Shown in pieces: positions 13,556 to 27,184 of a stretch of DNA of 64,000 bases. How positions within the stretch are numbered: position 1 is the stretch's first letter; each line of letters starts with the position of its first letter. The notes beneath the pieces were generated by a model. The model had not been told where the DNA came from and searched no databases. It saw only the letters and a program-made list of their open reading frames with translations. The position numbers and the translations under genes are program-made. Source of the DNA: Trochalopteron elliotii (taxonomy: Eukaryota; Chordata; Aves; Passeriformes; Leiothrichidae); assembly GCA_024734555.1 (NCBI GenBank), contig JANPWX010000026.1:3215695-3279694 (forward strand). The letters run 5' to 3'.

Positions 13556-14199
13556 ATTCTGGAGTTTAGAGTCAGTTGGAAAATATGGAGATATTTTCTT
13601 ACTAGTGTTTTCCAGGTCAGTATTTTAGGGAGAATGCTTGATTCTGGTGAGGTTCCTCAGAAAAAAAAAAGTCAACAGAATCCTGCCTTGCTTTTTTTAG
13701 CTTACTTGCTTACTGAATTCCTCAGCAGCTGCATTCCTAAATCTGTAGTCCATGCCAAAGGCTGTTACAGGGTCAGGCTTTCAGTATCCAGTGCTGCACA
13801 GGCATCCTGCTAGACCATGCTGGCGTTTCAGTCCCTCTTCTGTTCCAGTATATTTAGCTTTCACTACCAATACATGCCTCACTGAGCATTCAGGCTTAAG
13901 GCACAATTGGGACTTTTTGAACATTTTCACATGTGTGTGAAAGGAAAAGGGATATATTAGCAATCCAGCAGGCAGAAAAGCCTATTCCATAATGACAAAT
14001 AATGAGAATGCAAAAAAAAGACTGCGGTCCTACCTCATGATTTGGTCATAATTTCTTCCAGGCACACACAGTCAATAACTGCATGGATTCCTTCTGGACC
14101 AGTGGAGAGCTATGTACCATACTACTGCCTTCTGAGATGACCAGAGCCCAAATAAGTTCCAGAGACACCTCAGCTGTGCCCTAGCATTTACATCTTGAG

Positions 14200-14360
14200 A
14201 AAAAAAAAAAAAAAACAAAACAAACCAACAACAACAAAAAAACCCCAGGTAACGAAAAAAAAAACCAAAAAAACCCACCAAACAAAAACAAAACAACAAA
14301 ACAAACAAAAGAAACGCCAAACCAACATAAAAACAAACAAACAAGAAGAACAACAAAAAA
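14200..14360 (+). repeat. A/C-rich low-complexity tract starting with A16
   Basis: A run of 16 A (14200-14215) passes into about 145 bases made almost only of A and C (CAAA, CAACAA and AAAAACC motifs) with very few T or G. It resembles an expanded and degraded poly(A). The tract removes stop codons in several frames and so creates artefactual open frames: lysine/threonine/glutamine-rich on the plus strand and phenylalanine-rich on the minus strand. The preceding 100 bases show no recognisable retroposon. Confidence 0.85.
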
Positions 14361-16791
14361 CTCCACCATCAAACCTAAGCAGGGGGAACCAAACTGCATT
14401 GAAAAGAAAAATTAACATTAGTCCAAATGACCAGCAAACCGAAATCAAACTTCACCTTCCTATAACTCAGCCTCCCTTGTTACACTCATCTTTTATTACT
14501 GTTGTCTTCTCTATCAGTTTCTCTATTACATTCATGATATTGCCTTCCCACATTTTCTTGCTTTCTTCTGTACCTTCTCTTGTGCATGGATCGTTTCTTG
14601 AAAAACATCACAGTTGCTTCACAGTAGTTTCTCCCAGTTCTGCCATCTGGCTAATCTTTTGTACTCAATCCTCCTATTTTCAGTTCTCCGGATGAGAATT
14701 TCTTTCCCTAGATACTCAGCTAGACAGATAAAGGTGCTTTCAGCACATGACCCACAAGCATACTTTGGTCCTGTGCTGCTAAAAGCTGGAAGGATCCATG
14801 AGGCAGCCTTTGCTTGCTCACAAAAGACTGCAGCACAGGCACAGAAAAGCTTTCTTATATGAAAATTTAGGATGCCTAAACATATTAAAATACTCCAGCC
14901 CATCTAAATCTCTAAAAACCATCATATTAATGTATCCTTTCTGCTTTCCTTTTTCTTAGTAATCCAATCCCAACTGTTCAGAACAAAAAAAAATGCACTT
15001 TGCAATCTCTAAAGAATGGCTAACAATGGTTTGCCAATGATTGTCTCTCTTGCCTGCAAAGATGCAGGAGTACATGAAATAAAAAGAATAACACTTGAGT
15101 AATAATGAATTTTTCATTTGTGGTACTATAATTCTGTCTTCTCCATTCCACATTTTAAACTATTATTCTCACTCAAAGTCTCTTTAAGAAAATAGTTTAT
15201 TTTCTGATTTCTCTACCTAGAATGTTTTACAATTTTGGGTACTGAATTAATAATAGAAATAAACTTATTTACTTGATACTACAGAGGCTAGACTTCAGAC
15301 TAATTGTAAAAATTTCTTCCATTTCTTAAATTCACCTACAATGCACAAAATGCACTGGTCCTCTAAGTATTAGACACTATAAATTCACATCAACAAAGCC
15401 AATGTTCTTCATAGGTCTTTCTTGTGACATCTTCTCCCGTTCTTTCATATGACTTTTTATAAACTTTAAGCCTTTTTCTTCTTTCTGGAATTCTCCCAAG
15501 TATGAAGGTTTAATGACGGTGATTTTGTCTTCTGCCATTTAGGGAGACTAAGACAAACAGATATGAGAAACTGCGAGGCATATTGATGAAATCAGGCAAA
15601 TTTAGTCTTCAGACACCACAGGACTATTTGACAACAGTGCAAAGTTCTCCCTGTGCACAGCCTACCAGTGTATTTCCTTGCACTGATGGCACAGATACTT
15701 GCATTTTTAAACTCCAGAAAAGAGAATTCCCTATTGTTGTACAAGTGGATCAGTATTATTACTATGGGTCCCACAAAATCCAGGAAATATGCTTTGTCTC
15801 CAGCATAATATGCATTATTCACCTCATCATCTAGTTCAGTATTATTTTACAAAATAATAGAACACTCTCAGAAGCCTTAAGCCCCAAAGACCTACAGATA
15901 AGGTGTATCATACTGTGAATCCATTTAAATGCATTCACTGCTCAAAACACGGTCTCTAGTATGATAAAAATAGGACAAGCTATAGCTGTAAGGTTTTACA
16001 GCTTCTGCAGTCTTAAAGGGCAATTCACTGCATTTTTCCATCTCCTGCAGTATTTTATGTCACTCAGGCTACAAATCCAATGCACTGCAAAGAGGTTTGG
16101 TAACTGTCTGGGCACATACAAATAAAGTAGCAGAGGGAGGAATATGCTTTGACTCACGCCTTTGGCTTGGGCGCTTTTCCCTTGGGAACAGTTATGAAAA
16201 TGTGACAACTTTTATTAACATAATATTACATTTATACCACATAATAAATACAAGCATAAACTATAACAAACTTTTCAGCATTCTGAAACCAGAAGCATGG
16301 GAATGTCAGCATACAGGAAACTATTTGGAAAAGCATTCTAAGCTTATTAAGAAAAATACTTAACAGCCCACACCAACTTCAACGTGTTACAAAAGGACAA
16401 CGTGCTGTAATTTATTTACTGTTGAAATAGCAAAAATAGCCTTAAGATGGTTTAGGAAGTGAATATCAAAAAGCTTTAAATTTTAAAATTCAAGGAAGGA
16501 AGGGTGAAGTTGGGAAAAAGACACCATGACAAAAAGGTGACTTTGGAAGGTTATGGCTTGCATCATTTGCTTTCTTTATACTTACTTTCCTTCAAGATAA
16601 TTTTTATAATTTAAATTATGCCATTACTCTTAGCTTATGTGCTCATGGACTCTTAGATTCTGTTTGTTTCTCCTCTGCAAATTTTTTCAACACTCAAAAT
16701 ACTTTTGGTATGGAAGGGGTCTTGTTCATAAAATCTGAGTGAAACTTTTCAAAATAAGGAGCTCGTCTTGTGCTTTTAGAGAGGTTATTTT

Positions 16792-16830
16792 TTAATTGTG
16801 AAATCACAATTAAGTGAATTTTCACTTAAT
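16792..16830. repeat. Two overlapping perfect hairpins
   Basis: TTAATTGTG (16792-16800) pairs with CACAATTAA (16805-16813) around AAAT. ATTAAGTGAA (16809-16818) pairs with TTCACTTAAT (16821-16830) around TT. The second stem reuses the last five bases of the first, so the two structures compete. No gene lies next to it. Confidence 0.8.
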
Positions 16831-19800
16831 AGGGGAAGGTATACAGAAATTTACCCAGAAATATTTCCACACAAAAGCTAGAACCCTGTGCCTGGGATAG
16901 AAATAAGAAGATATAATTAAAATAATAAAACTCCCCCCCCCACCCATATAAAGAAAGGATCACAAACTTCAGCAGATTAAATTTAAAAATGTAGTGAGCA
17001 AGGCTGAAAAAAGAGTTTGAGGACCAAGTAGATAGAAGTATCAAAACTAGTTCTATATACTTCTTCTAATATCTCAGAAAAAAAATAACCCTGCCAAGAA
17101 GTGTATAATGACAACTGCTATTCATGGCATAAAGGCAATATAGGGAAAGGACAAGATTATTGCAAACAAGCAAAGTGAATTCTCTGAATTTGTTCTCTGA
17201 GGAAGAAATCATCAAGGTCCTCACTTGGGAATCCTGTAGAAGAGAGTACAGACAGGGCAAGTGAAGAATAGCACACCACCAGAGCCAGACAGCACTCACC
17301 AGGCATCTTTAACCAAACTCAACAATGAAATATCAAAATTATCTACCTACCATGTGCTATAAAGGCATGTAAATTTATAAATATAGAAATACAGTCCAGA
17401 GAAGAGGTGGAGAGGTTGTGTAGCACTAAGCTCATAATTAACCTGAATTCTGGTGAGGTGAAATTCATTGACCTTCTCATTTTTGTGGAATCTCATGAGC
17501 AATCTTCTTTGGGCTCCTCACACAGCAGAAGCAGCACTTGTCAACTTTTCTTTCAAGCAAGCTCCCGTGGACTGCTGCCCTAGTCTTCCCCCTGTTTACT
17601 CAGCTCTCCACAACTTCTGTCTCTGGAAAAAAGGTATAATGGCATCACAGCTTCTCACTCCTTGTTCCCTGACCTTTAGTCCTCATCACATTGCTTACTT
17701 TGAAGTCACCAACTCCAGGCATGCATAAAAACTGTACAAGGCTTTTCTCCAGCAAACATTAATATTGCAGAAAACTAACCTCCTACCCTTTATATTCCAG
17801 TCTTAATAATCTTCCAAAGCTCTGTGTTAAAAGGGATTTTGCTTTATTAGAATTCTCTTATCTCTGTTTTCCTTTCAGCTGTCCTCTGTATGTACTATAT
17901 GCCAGCCACCATTTAAGTAATTAACTAAGGATAAATTACTGTATTTCCTCCTAAAGAAGAAGTGGAATGTAGTCCTGCTAAAACTATAGGAACAAGTTAC
18001 AAATTTAGAGGCATTTCACAGTATGGATGGTCATAGTTACCAGAGTATATACTGAAAATGAATATATACATACATAGCAAAAAAATGTAGAGAGCATCAG
18101 TGCAAAATTATCCTTAAGGTCATATATCTGGTTTTATGCAATACATTCTCAGAAAACTTTCTGGTGCTCGGTAGTCTTCTAAGTGTTGAGCATTTTAAGA
18201 ATTTATGATTATGAATAATGTAATTCTAATATGGAATATTTTCCATAAGAAGGAAACAAAACCAATTTTTTTTTCTTCTTCAGCATTTATAACAAACTAC
18301 TCTCACTCAGCAGAGGAAGGAAAAAACAAATCCTAGCATATAAGTGGCCTTTCAAATAATTATAGCAGCTGCATAGTCGGTACTTTGAGATTTGATAGCA
18401 AGGAGATACTCAAGGACAGAGTTATTTGTTGTACATAATGGCAATGTTAAGTTCCCCATGTAGAGCAAAGCATCCTGAAAATGCAGGATTATAAATATGA
18501 GAAAAAGCAAACAAACAGGGCAAGACAAATACAAATTTTACACATACACACATTATTAGCCTCTTCTGTCCAACATTTTACAAATATTGCAGAGCACTAA
18601 TGCATTGTCCTTCAGATTCCAGCCTTGGTATTTTCCAAAGGTCTGACAAACATTATTTTGTAACTTCATAATTTCTTTAGTATTTTTTTCTTTTCAGTTA
18701 TTCTCTGCTTATACGCTGGTCTGGTTGATACACTTGTTCAGCCATGCCCTGAACCTGATCAGTACAGTCTGTTCTGCCTACCATTAACAGTCCAGTGATC
18801 TGTATTTTCAGTTCTAAAGATAAATGGTTTTTTTCCAATTTTCACTGTCAGACAACAGTCACAGTCCTTGGGAAGGATTGCCTTTCAGGCATTAATTTAA
18901 ATTTTGCTAATATAATATGAAAACCTTTGAGGATTCCTCATGAAGAAAGGGAACATACATATGTAAATCTCATAATTGCTACTTTGAATTAAGTATGGAT
19001 GCTTGAGGAAATGTTACACTGGAAGAATACTCAATTTCTACTTGCTGTGGAATTTGGTTTTCATTGGGGCCAGGGTGAGAAAGATATTTCAATAACGAGG
19101 AAGGACTTAAACATCCATGAAATACATCCACTACATGCATGTTTATAGTCTGGTTTTTTTAATATCAGCTCTGTATCAGAAAGTAAAACTTAACTAACAT
19201 CATTCATGATTTTGCACATGTGCTGTTCAGCATAAAATGCTGCCTTCACCAACAGCTGCTTTGCAACCACATGGAGTCCACATCAGAGTCTGTGAAGGGT
19301 AGAAAATATACTTCCTAATTTATCGTCTTTAGCTTCACTGAAAGATCGCAAGACAAATTAAATTTTCCAATTTCCTTCAGGGAAAGCAGTGACATTTTCT
19401 GTTATCCTTTAAGCACTTAGAGTATATGAAGAACAGAGAAGTCAATAATCAGCAGTAGCTATGCCATCCAACATCTAATTACCAGTGCAGTATTTAGAAG
19501 TACTACACTACCCTCTTCTCTAAATCTTCCATGTAATGGCAGATTTTATAGGCTTTTAAATTTTAGGGGGTTGCCATTAAGAATAAAAGAGCGCTTCCTG
19601 AAATTAAATAAAATAGTCTGTATTTTAAAGTACTGTCTGAAATACAGATTCAGAACACTGAATATTTTTCGGCTGCTAAGAAGAATTGGACAACAGCCTC
19701 GGAACCATCTATCTACCCTTGTGTTTTTGACAGAACTTTACAATTCTCTTTAAAACATGGTAGCACAACTCTTTCCAAAAATTCTTAGTCTTTCTCCTCA

Positions 19801-22072
19801 GTGTGAAATAAGAAAAAAAGCAACAACTCAAACCCAAACAACAAACAAACAAAATCCAACCAAAAACACTGTTCAGAAATGTTGGAAAGCAGGACTGTGT
19901 AACCTGGCAATCAGGACAATTCCTCAAGCAGTAAGAGCATAAAACTACACAGGCTCAAGAGTTTCAATCAGCACAGGGAACACATGTTAATTTTATTCCT
20001 CCCTTCCCTCCCAGTCCAAAATGCCCGGTCAATGGAAACTAAACAAGAAAACTCATGAGCAAATCCAGACAAAGTTAGCAATAGAAGTTTTGCCTCTCTT
20101 GACTGCTTGAATATTTTAAAAATATAAATAAGGCTAAAAAGAAGCAATGGTCACATTTTCCTAATAATCTGAAAGTTATGTTATTGTTTTTATTATATGC
20201 TAAATATATTTAGCAAATTTCATATAGATTGAAGATGTTTTCTCTCTTAGACTTAAGACATTATTGGCAGTAGTAATACCATGAAAAGTACCTTGAAGAA
20301 AGTAAATCAGGGTACTTGGAGTTGAAAAGACTGATATAAAAACATTGGAAATGCTTCAGGACCATTTTAAAATGCACAGATAATCTAGTGATCTATTAGA
20401 ATTATCTTGTTACAATCAGTTTTGAAAGCATCAACTTTGCTGTGATTTCTGTGCAATCAGAAATCTTTAGGAAGCTTAATAACTAAGTATATAGTCACTC
20501 AGTATTAAACATTTTCTTAAACTCTTAAGTATTTCACCTGGCTGCCAAGTAACAGTACCACAACATTTATTATTTACATACATACAGTATCTGCAAAAAT
20601 TTAATAAAAGATAAGGAAGACATTTCTCAGTAGGAAACTGTAAATGTGAAACAATAATAATCTTTACTTTTCAGATAGCACCTTGAAATACCTAAGAAAT
20701 GTTGATTTATTAGTCTTTTGAACATTGAAGCATTCAAAAATATTTAAATTGAAGAAGAATTTCTAAAGGGACCAAAAAATTTTCCTTGCACCAGCAAGGA
20801 ACATCACATTCAATAGATGAAAATTGCCTGACCTGTGCTTTGACCTCCCAACAATAACCACCAATATTTAAGTGCGGTTTTAAGAAACCAATTACATGAT
20901 TGCCACTTCTTTACTTGCTTGTCACAGATAAATTCTGTCATCTTGTTCTACAACTACTGATCATCCCTAGAGCATCTGCCTGACATCTCACCACAGTTGA
21001 AAACAATTGCTCAGGAGAATCCTCTGCACAAAGGCTGGCTGTTCATACCTATGGCAAAAAATCCAAAGGTTCTAGCTCCTCCCACCTCCTTTCTTTCTCT
21101 CATTACATAGGGGGAATGTGTCCAAGAGAAAAGTTAATTAAACATTTCTGTTTCTAATCAGTTCAAGATCTGAAGAGAATATGAAATATGAAAATCTTTT
21201 TCCAGCCTTGTGTGGAGCCACAGACATATTCAGAAAGCAAGACACTCATAGCATCAGGGACTACACATGGTCAAAATAATAATGTGAAGGAGCAATACTT
21301 CTTTCTGAGATCACTTAGTGCCATTTGCAGTAATGTTTAATGAGTAGTGTGTTTTAACCCAATTCAATGAGTATTCATTAGGAGATGTATTTATACTGTA
21401 TCTTTTTCCATTTCTAAGTTGTAATGATCATATTATGAATTCTGGTTAGGTGCCTAACAAAGTGAATGATACAGCTGGCAAAGGGGAATTAGTCTGTTTT
21501 TATCTCTGTAAAGCACACATCAGAATACAAGAAGAGGAGATCATTTTAGTTTAAGCAGTGCACATCAGCAGCAAGAGCATAGTGCCACAGCCAGTTTGTT
21601 AGCTAAGGATTATCAGATTGTATATCCTGTATCAGGAAACATACCAAATAAATCCTCATGTTGATTAAAGAAATAGACCATCAGACTCAGAATTCTTGTT
21701 TCTAGTGGCTGACTCTTCCATAGATACCATCTTAAATTTGCACGTAGCAGCTTTTTTATCTGCCTAAGCTTGTTTGCATCTCTGGATAGTTCATGTGAGA
21801 ATGGAAAGCAGTGTCATTCTTTGACAACTACATTTTAGAGCATTTAGCTCATTATCTAAGTCACACTGCAAACTGCTTAACCTACTTGCACAAAGAGTTA
21901 TAAACAGAAGCAAGAGAAAATTAAAAGAACAGTGTCCAAGAAATTAATGGAGGATTTGTATTTTTATTCTTTAGCTAGTATTATTGTAGGTTTGTTATTA
22001 GTTACATATTCAAAATTACAATGGGACTATGTGATTTTTGTATTTTTGCAGAAGTCATTAATTGGACTACAA

Positions 22073-22105
22073 TACTACTACTACTACCAATAATAATAAT
22101 AATAA
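22073..22105. repeat. Compound (ACT)n/(AAT)n microsatellite
   Basis: About five ACT units followed by about five AAT units. They encode a threonine/asparagine run in one frame of a chance open frame (22062-22298), which is not a gene. Confidence 0.9.
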
Positions 22106-24605
22106 CAACATAAAGAAATATGTTTTATTGCATTCAACTGATGGTCTGTCAACTAAAGACTGTTGCATTCTCAACTTTACTGGATCTGTTACCAAGTTCT
22201 ACAAAAGCCTGAGTCCAAAGCAAAACCCTGAAAAGGATCTGGATCAGAACACAATCCTTCCAGGCACTAGACAATACATATTTATATTGGATAAGTAGTT
22301 TTTTCTTATAGTACTGAGGGCTCCCCCAAATGCACTCCCCTAATATCAAGATAAAGCTTCATCAGACTCTTAGCCTTCATTTCTTGGGAAAGTAGTGCCC
22401 ATGCAGAATAGTTGCTTCATAAAAGAAGAAAAAAACAAATAAAAAATTGAAAACACACCAAAATTCTGTTTCCATGCATGTGCAGAATTCAGATATAAAA
22501 AACACAGATTGTCTTAATTTGAGGTCTGATATTCAGAAAATGAGGTCAAAAGCCTAAGTTTCTTCATCTTCAATATATCTGAAAGGTACACTGTTTATAT
22601 TCACTGTGGGCATTTAACTGGAACTTGACTGTTGCTGCTAATGGAGGTGACTATAATGGAGACTATAGTTGCAGAATAAAAATAAATCTATTTATGAACT
22701 AAATTTTAAACTTTCCTCATCAGAATCAGCTTTATATCATGAAACATCAGCTATTCAGCTAGCCTGTGGTTACTCTTTACACTGGACTTTGTCCAGAGAG
22801 CATTGCATGGCACAGGAGCACATGACAGGGAACAGAGCACCTCCTCATTTTGCCTTGTTGGTTTAGAATTATTTTTCTACTCACGTGATTAAAATTTTTA
22901 ACTGTAGAGGATGATATAAATTACATGGAGTCCTTTCTCTGCCCTGCCAAAACAGCAATGCTTATAAGGAGTTTATTATTAAAATAGTTATTAGTAACAG
23001 CAATGGCAATATCCATTACAGTGGAGATAGAAAGAGAATGCAATAAAGGCATCTGAAAACTATGTCTAAAGATTTCAAATTACATGAAAAATTTAGAAGC
23101 TGAAGTGAGTTGATGGACCAGATATTAAGAGATTTAAGTTGCCTCGTTCTATAAACACCAAAATACAGTACTTTCCTGGCAAAAAAACATTTATTGAAGG
23201 GGTTTTTTTGACTAACACCTTTACAATCCTCTTCATGTGATACACTCTTTCGAAATCTGGATTTTTTTTTCACTGTGATGCCATATTATCCCCAAGCCAT
23301 TAACATTTCTTCAGTCCCTGAAACAAAAGACAAATTGAAATTTCAAATCCAAAAATGTATACATTTGAAAAGGGAGACAACAAGAAAATCCATGAAAAAA
23401 TCATTTGGTTCTTTGCCACTGTATTCAAAATATTCATTGAATGTTTTCTGATAGAGAGATGATGAGCAGCCCCGGTTGAGGGCCTAGGACAGACAGATAA
23501 ACAGGCAAAAATCCCTGTCATGGAGAAATGTTTATCTCTGATGACAAAAAATATTCAAAACGGTAAACAAATTTCTCCTTATCTTATTGTAACACATATA
23601 TTCATTGCAAAAGCAGCACAATTTTGACATAGACATTTAATTTTTTAAAAAATCTTATTCTTATCTTCTTGGTTTCATAGGTTTAAATTGCCTTCTGTTT
23701 AAAGTTACAGAGGCCTGGCAAAAATATTCATCAAGTTTTAATAAAATTACTCTCATTTCTCTGAAAAGGGTCTAAAAAGTCACCTCCTTAAAGTATCTGA
23801 AAATATTTCTAAGTAATTATCTATAGTCTCAACAATAAAAATACTACCTATGAACTTTTGCTTAGCTCAGAAATTTAGATCAATTTCTCAGCAGTTAAGA
23901 ACAAGAAGTGAAACTGCAGCTGTTAACCAAGTGATTAAAGCAAGTGTGGGAGGAGGTACTGTATCAATTCACAAATCATAATCTCTGGTGGTTCAGAGAG
24001 ACTGAATTTGCAATAATAGAAAACATAATCATATCATCTTAACTTGCACAAAATCCTTGTTAATCAAACATTCTCCTATGATGCAGTACTGAAAAGGAGG
24101 GCATTCTGATATATTTTTCCCAGAGCACTAAAACTACCTATTTTAAATTCTATTAGAAAGACAAGTATCAAAAACTTTTTCTCTCTGCCCCACTGGCCTC
24201 ATATTTGTGGTCCATGAAGAAACTTGTTATAATTGATTCTCCAGGCTGGCTCCTTTCCCGATAAAACCTACAGCAGCTGCTTTAACACTGTTACATTAGT
24301 CTTTTTGTTCTTACATTGCTATGAATCAGCTTAATTATGAAGTACTACAGAAATATTACACATTTTTGGTAGTCCTTAACAAGAACACAGCTGTCATTTC
24401 TCTGCTTCAATTACTCTCTAATACAGTGCTCAACATTTACTACTAAAGTAATTTATATTGCTAATTAAAAAATATTCATATTTGGCTAAGATGATATTGT
24501 TTCTTAAAGATCTGATTTTAATTTTTTTTCAATTGTCTATTCATGCCCTTTTTCAGTTCTCTCAGCCAATCTCAGCCTCACCAGGTGCATCTTGGAAAAA
24601 AACAG

Positions 24606-24750
24606 ACCTGAAAACCTGATTAGCCTCGTGTTGTTAACACCAAGGTTGTGGGTTTAATCCCCATATCGGCCATTCACATAAAGAGTTGGATTTTATGATC
24701 TCTGTGGATCCCTTCCAGATCAGAATATTCTGTCATCCTGTTCTGTGATT
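24606..24750 (+). mobile_element. TguSINE1-like SINE (tRNA-Ile head, CR1-like tail)
   Basis: The left part follows the 3' two thirds of tRNA-Ile. TTAGCCTCGTGTTGTTAACA corresponds to the D-loop and anticodon arm, CCAAGG to the variable region, and GTTGTGGGTTTAATCCCC to the T arm, ending in CGGCCA. The pol III B box GGTTCGATCC has become GGTTTAATCC (24651-24660), both changes at its CpG, as expected from methylation decay. The A-box region is missing or truncated. The right part (about 24672-24750) is CR1-like: AGAGTTGGATTTTATGATC, then CCCTTCCAGATCAGAATATT, then TTCTGTGATT, the tail that lets CR1 machinery copy the SINE. This composite is known from passerines as TguSINE1. No target-site duplication was seen, which fits CR1-driven insertion. 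The copy looks old and inactive. Confidence 0.88.
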
Positions 24751-27061
24751 ACATGGTGCTATTAAATGTAGAGCAAGAAGTTTTCTCTTTCCATATCATG
24801 TTTTAAAAATTCTATTCAGTTAGCAAGTTTTCTATCTATGATTTTTTCTCTCTAAGCAATTTTCACCCATTTAGTAGGACCTGGTTTTCCATAACAAGTA
24901 TATCTATCCATGGCAGTGATATTAGTCATTTTAATATAATGACATGCTATGAAACTAAAATATGCTGTCACCTGATAAAAGCAAAAAGTGGCTCTAAGAA
25001 AACCTATGAAGACACAAAGCATCCCTTCTTTTGTCAGGGATGAAAGAACTGTAAAAAAAAAAAATCAGGAAGGAAATTAAGAAAAACAAAATTGACAAAG
25101 GTACTAAAGGAAGTTTAATGGGGTCCATTTCCCTCCACATAGATATGTTACCCTGGATATATTTAAGATCTATATATTGCTATTACAAAAAGTGAAGAAT
25201 GGCATCATTACAGGGGACTGACTTTCCAGAAATAGATTGTAGAATAATCCTGGATACAACAGGTAATAGATTTATTTATCAAACAGTTATTATAGAGAAC
25301 AACACCAGGGGAAAGAATGACTGGATGGAAAATGCCTATTAAAAAAAGATTTCTAACCATCAGAAAATCAGGTTTTGGAATACACTTCCATTCACAGTAT
25401 TGAGGAGGGATTTGGTGGTGCGAATGGAAATGAACATGTCTCATTTTAATTGAAAGCTGCTGTGAAAGAATTCAATTGTGGTCTGAAACCTGTGGTCCCC
25501 AGCAGCTCTTACAGCACTTCTGTGTAGTCAAATACTGAAAATAGATGATTGTAGTTTTCTACTTTTCTCTGAAGCACTCACTGACTTCGAAAGCATTTAA
25601 TAATAGAAAAAAAAATATTGTCCTCAATTTGTAGTAGCCCTGTAGCTGAAAAAACCCACTACTTTTGCAATACCAATTCAATCTGTTTATGCATCATTAC
25701 CCTCTCCTAATAGTATTCGAACAGGCTGACTTGATAAAACAGAAGTGGTAAGACTGGGCATTTTAACTTTTAAAAGGTGTGTGGCCTGTAATCAAAACAG
25801 TAATAGGTCAGGCAGTGAATGGTATAAGGAAAATAAGGAAATACATAGTATGGTGTTCTGATGATGTCTTAAAAAGGAAGGTCTTTCAGAAATGAAAGCG
25901 CAAAGATAAGATTTTTATCAGCAAAATTACTCACAGGCTGTTTCCTACACTTGAAACTATCTAGTACTATATGGAAGGTTTCTAAAGGAAAACAAGCATT
26001 ATGTTTCCTCCTCCTTTCACTGCTGCTGTGCCTCAAGCATAGAGAGGAAAAAACTGCTGAAGTAAGAAAATAATACTTTGGTTTACAAATTTACTATGGC
26101 TATGACAAAAAAAGATGTTCCTTATTAATAGAAGATAAAAGATTGAGCATTGTGATAACTAGGAAGGGTAAGAAAGTATTTATACTATAAGACAGTTAAG
26201 AATAATAGTTTCTTCCCATCTTTTTTCATATATATACATTCAATGCAGAACAAAACTGTTTTCATTTTCCTTTAGATTTAGCCTAAAGAAAGATTGAAAC
26301 TAAATCCAGACTGCATCTTAAAAGAAGATCAAACATGATGATAAATCCCTTTAACTCACAAGTGGTGTTTTTCATCAGACAAAGATAACTTAATTTCAGA
26401 GCCTACAGTATGTCTAGTTAGGAAATAAAATATTTTCATGCACAGAAGGATCATATCTCACAGCAAATGCAATACTTGGATATGTTCCGTTCACATAAAT
26501 GCACACATAGATCAAATTCTTTTAACCAGGAGTATCTGTTGTAGCTGTGTGTGTGGGCACAGAGCAGATATACATGAATTAATAAACATAATATCCTCCA
26601 GTTTTCTCTCAAAAATTTCACTCAATTTCTCTCAGTTGTAAACAGAGCATTTCCAAACCCACTGTCATTGTCAGGCAGTTCTCTCTTTGCCATAACACTT
26701 ATCCCACGTGGATTGAACCCCAGATAACTAAGAAGGGACCATGGTTTTTTAAGAGAAGCAGTGGAAGTCCAGTTTAAGAAAAGACTATAGGGCAACTAAG
26801 TAAAACCAGGCTCTGAATCTAGAGACCTGAGCCAGACTTGAACTATATTCCTCATTAATTTTTATAAACAAAATAGATCAAATATAGATGCTTCACAGTG
26901 TTTGGATACTGGCACATTTTTTCATCAGTCCCAGATACCACTCAAGTCAAAGTACAAAATTTTACTACACGATAAGTAGGTGAAATTAATCAGGCCAACT
27001 CACCACTATCCACTTTTCTTCCACAAAATACCTAAAACCTAACATAATACCAACAGCCCAC

Positions 27062-27184
27062 TCAAAAACAAAAACCAAAACAAGATGCAAATAAAAAAAC
27101 ACAAAAAAAAAATCCCAAACAAAACCAAAATACCAAAAAACCCCAAAAAACAATCAACAACCCCTCCCAAACAAACAAACAAAG
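27062..27184 (+). repeat. A/C-rich low-complexity tract
   Basis: About 120 bases with almost no G and little T: runs of A interrupted by C, CC and CCC, ending in (CAAA)n. Same type as 14200-14360. Confidence 0.85.

Larger units (their letters stand above)
4639..14199. other. AT-rich non-coding DNA with small simple repeats
   Basis: No gene is supported. The longest open frame (minus strand, 10419-10832, 137 codons) has no domain signature, has poor codon-like composition and is within chance expectation. Simple sequence is limited to TA-rich runs near 4954-4975, a 20-base poly(A) at 8381-8400, an AT run at 9172-9192, a 14-base T run at about 12698-12711, and two adjacent hairpins at 13514-13555. 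A moderately GC-richer stretch at about 13740-13860 shows no recognisable homology. Confidence 0.55.
14361..24605. other. AT-rich non-coding DNA, no confirmed gene
   Basis: No recognisable protein domain, RNA gene or interspersed repeat. One segment (15542-15834) has an acceptor-like site followed by 97 open codons and is treated as an exon candidate only in the findings. Other contents are overlapping hairpins at 16792-16830, a 9-base C run at 16933-16941, and ACT/AAT trinucleotide runs at 22073-22105. The rest is unstructured AT-rich sequence. Confidence 0.5.

Noticed and set aside
14195..14695. Longest open frame, 166 codons on the plus strand
   Set aside because: Its first third is the A/C-rich low-complexity tract, which lacks stop codons and gives a Lys/Thr/Gln run. 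The rest shows no domain. Overlapping Phe-rich frames on the minus strand have the same cause.
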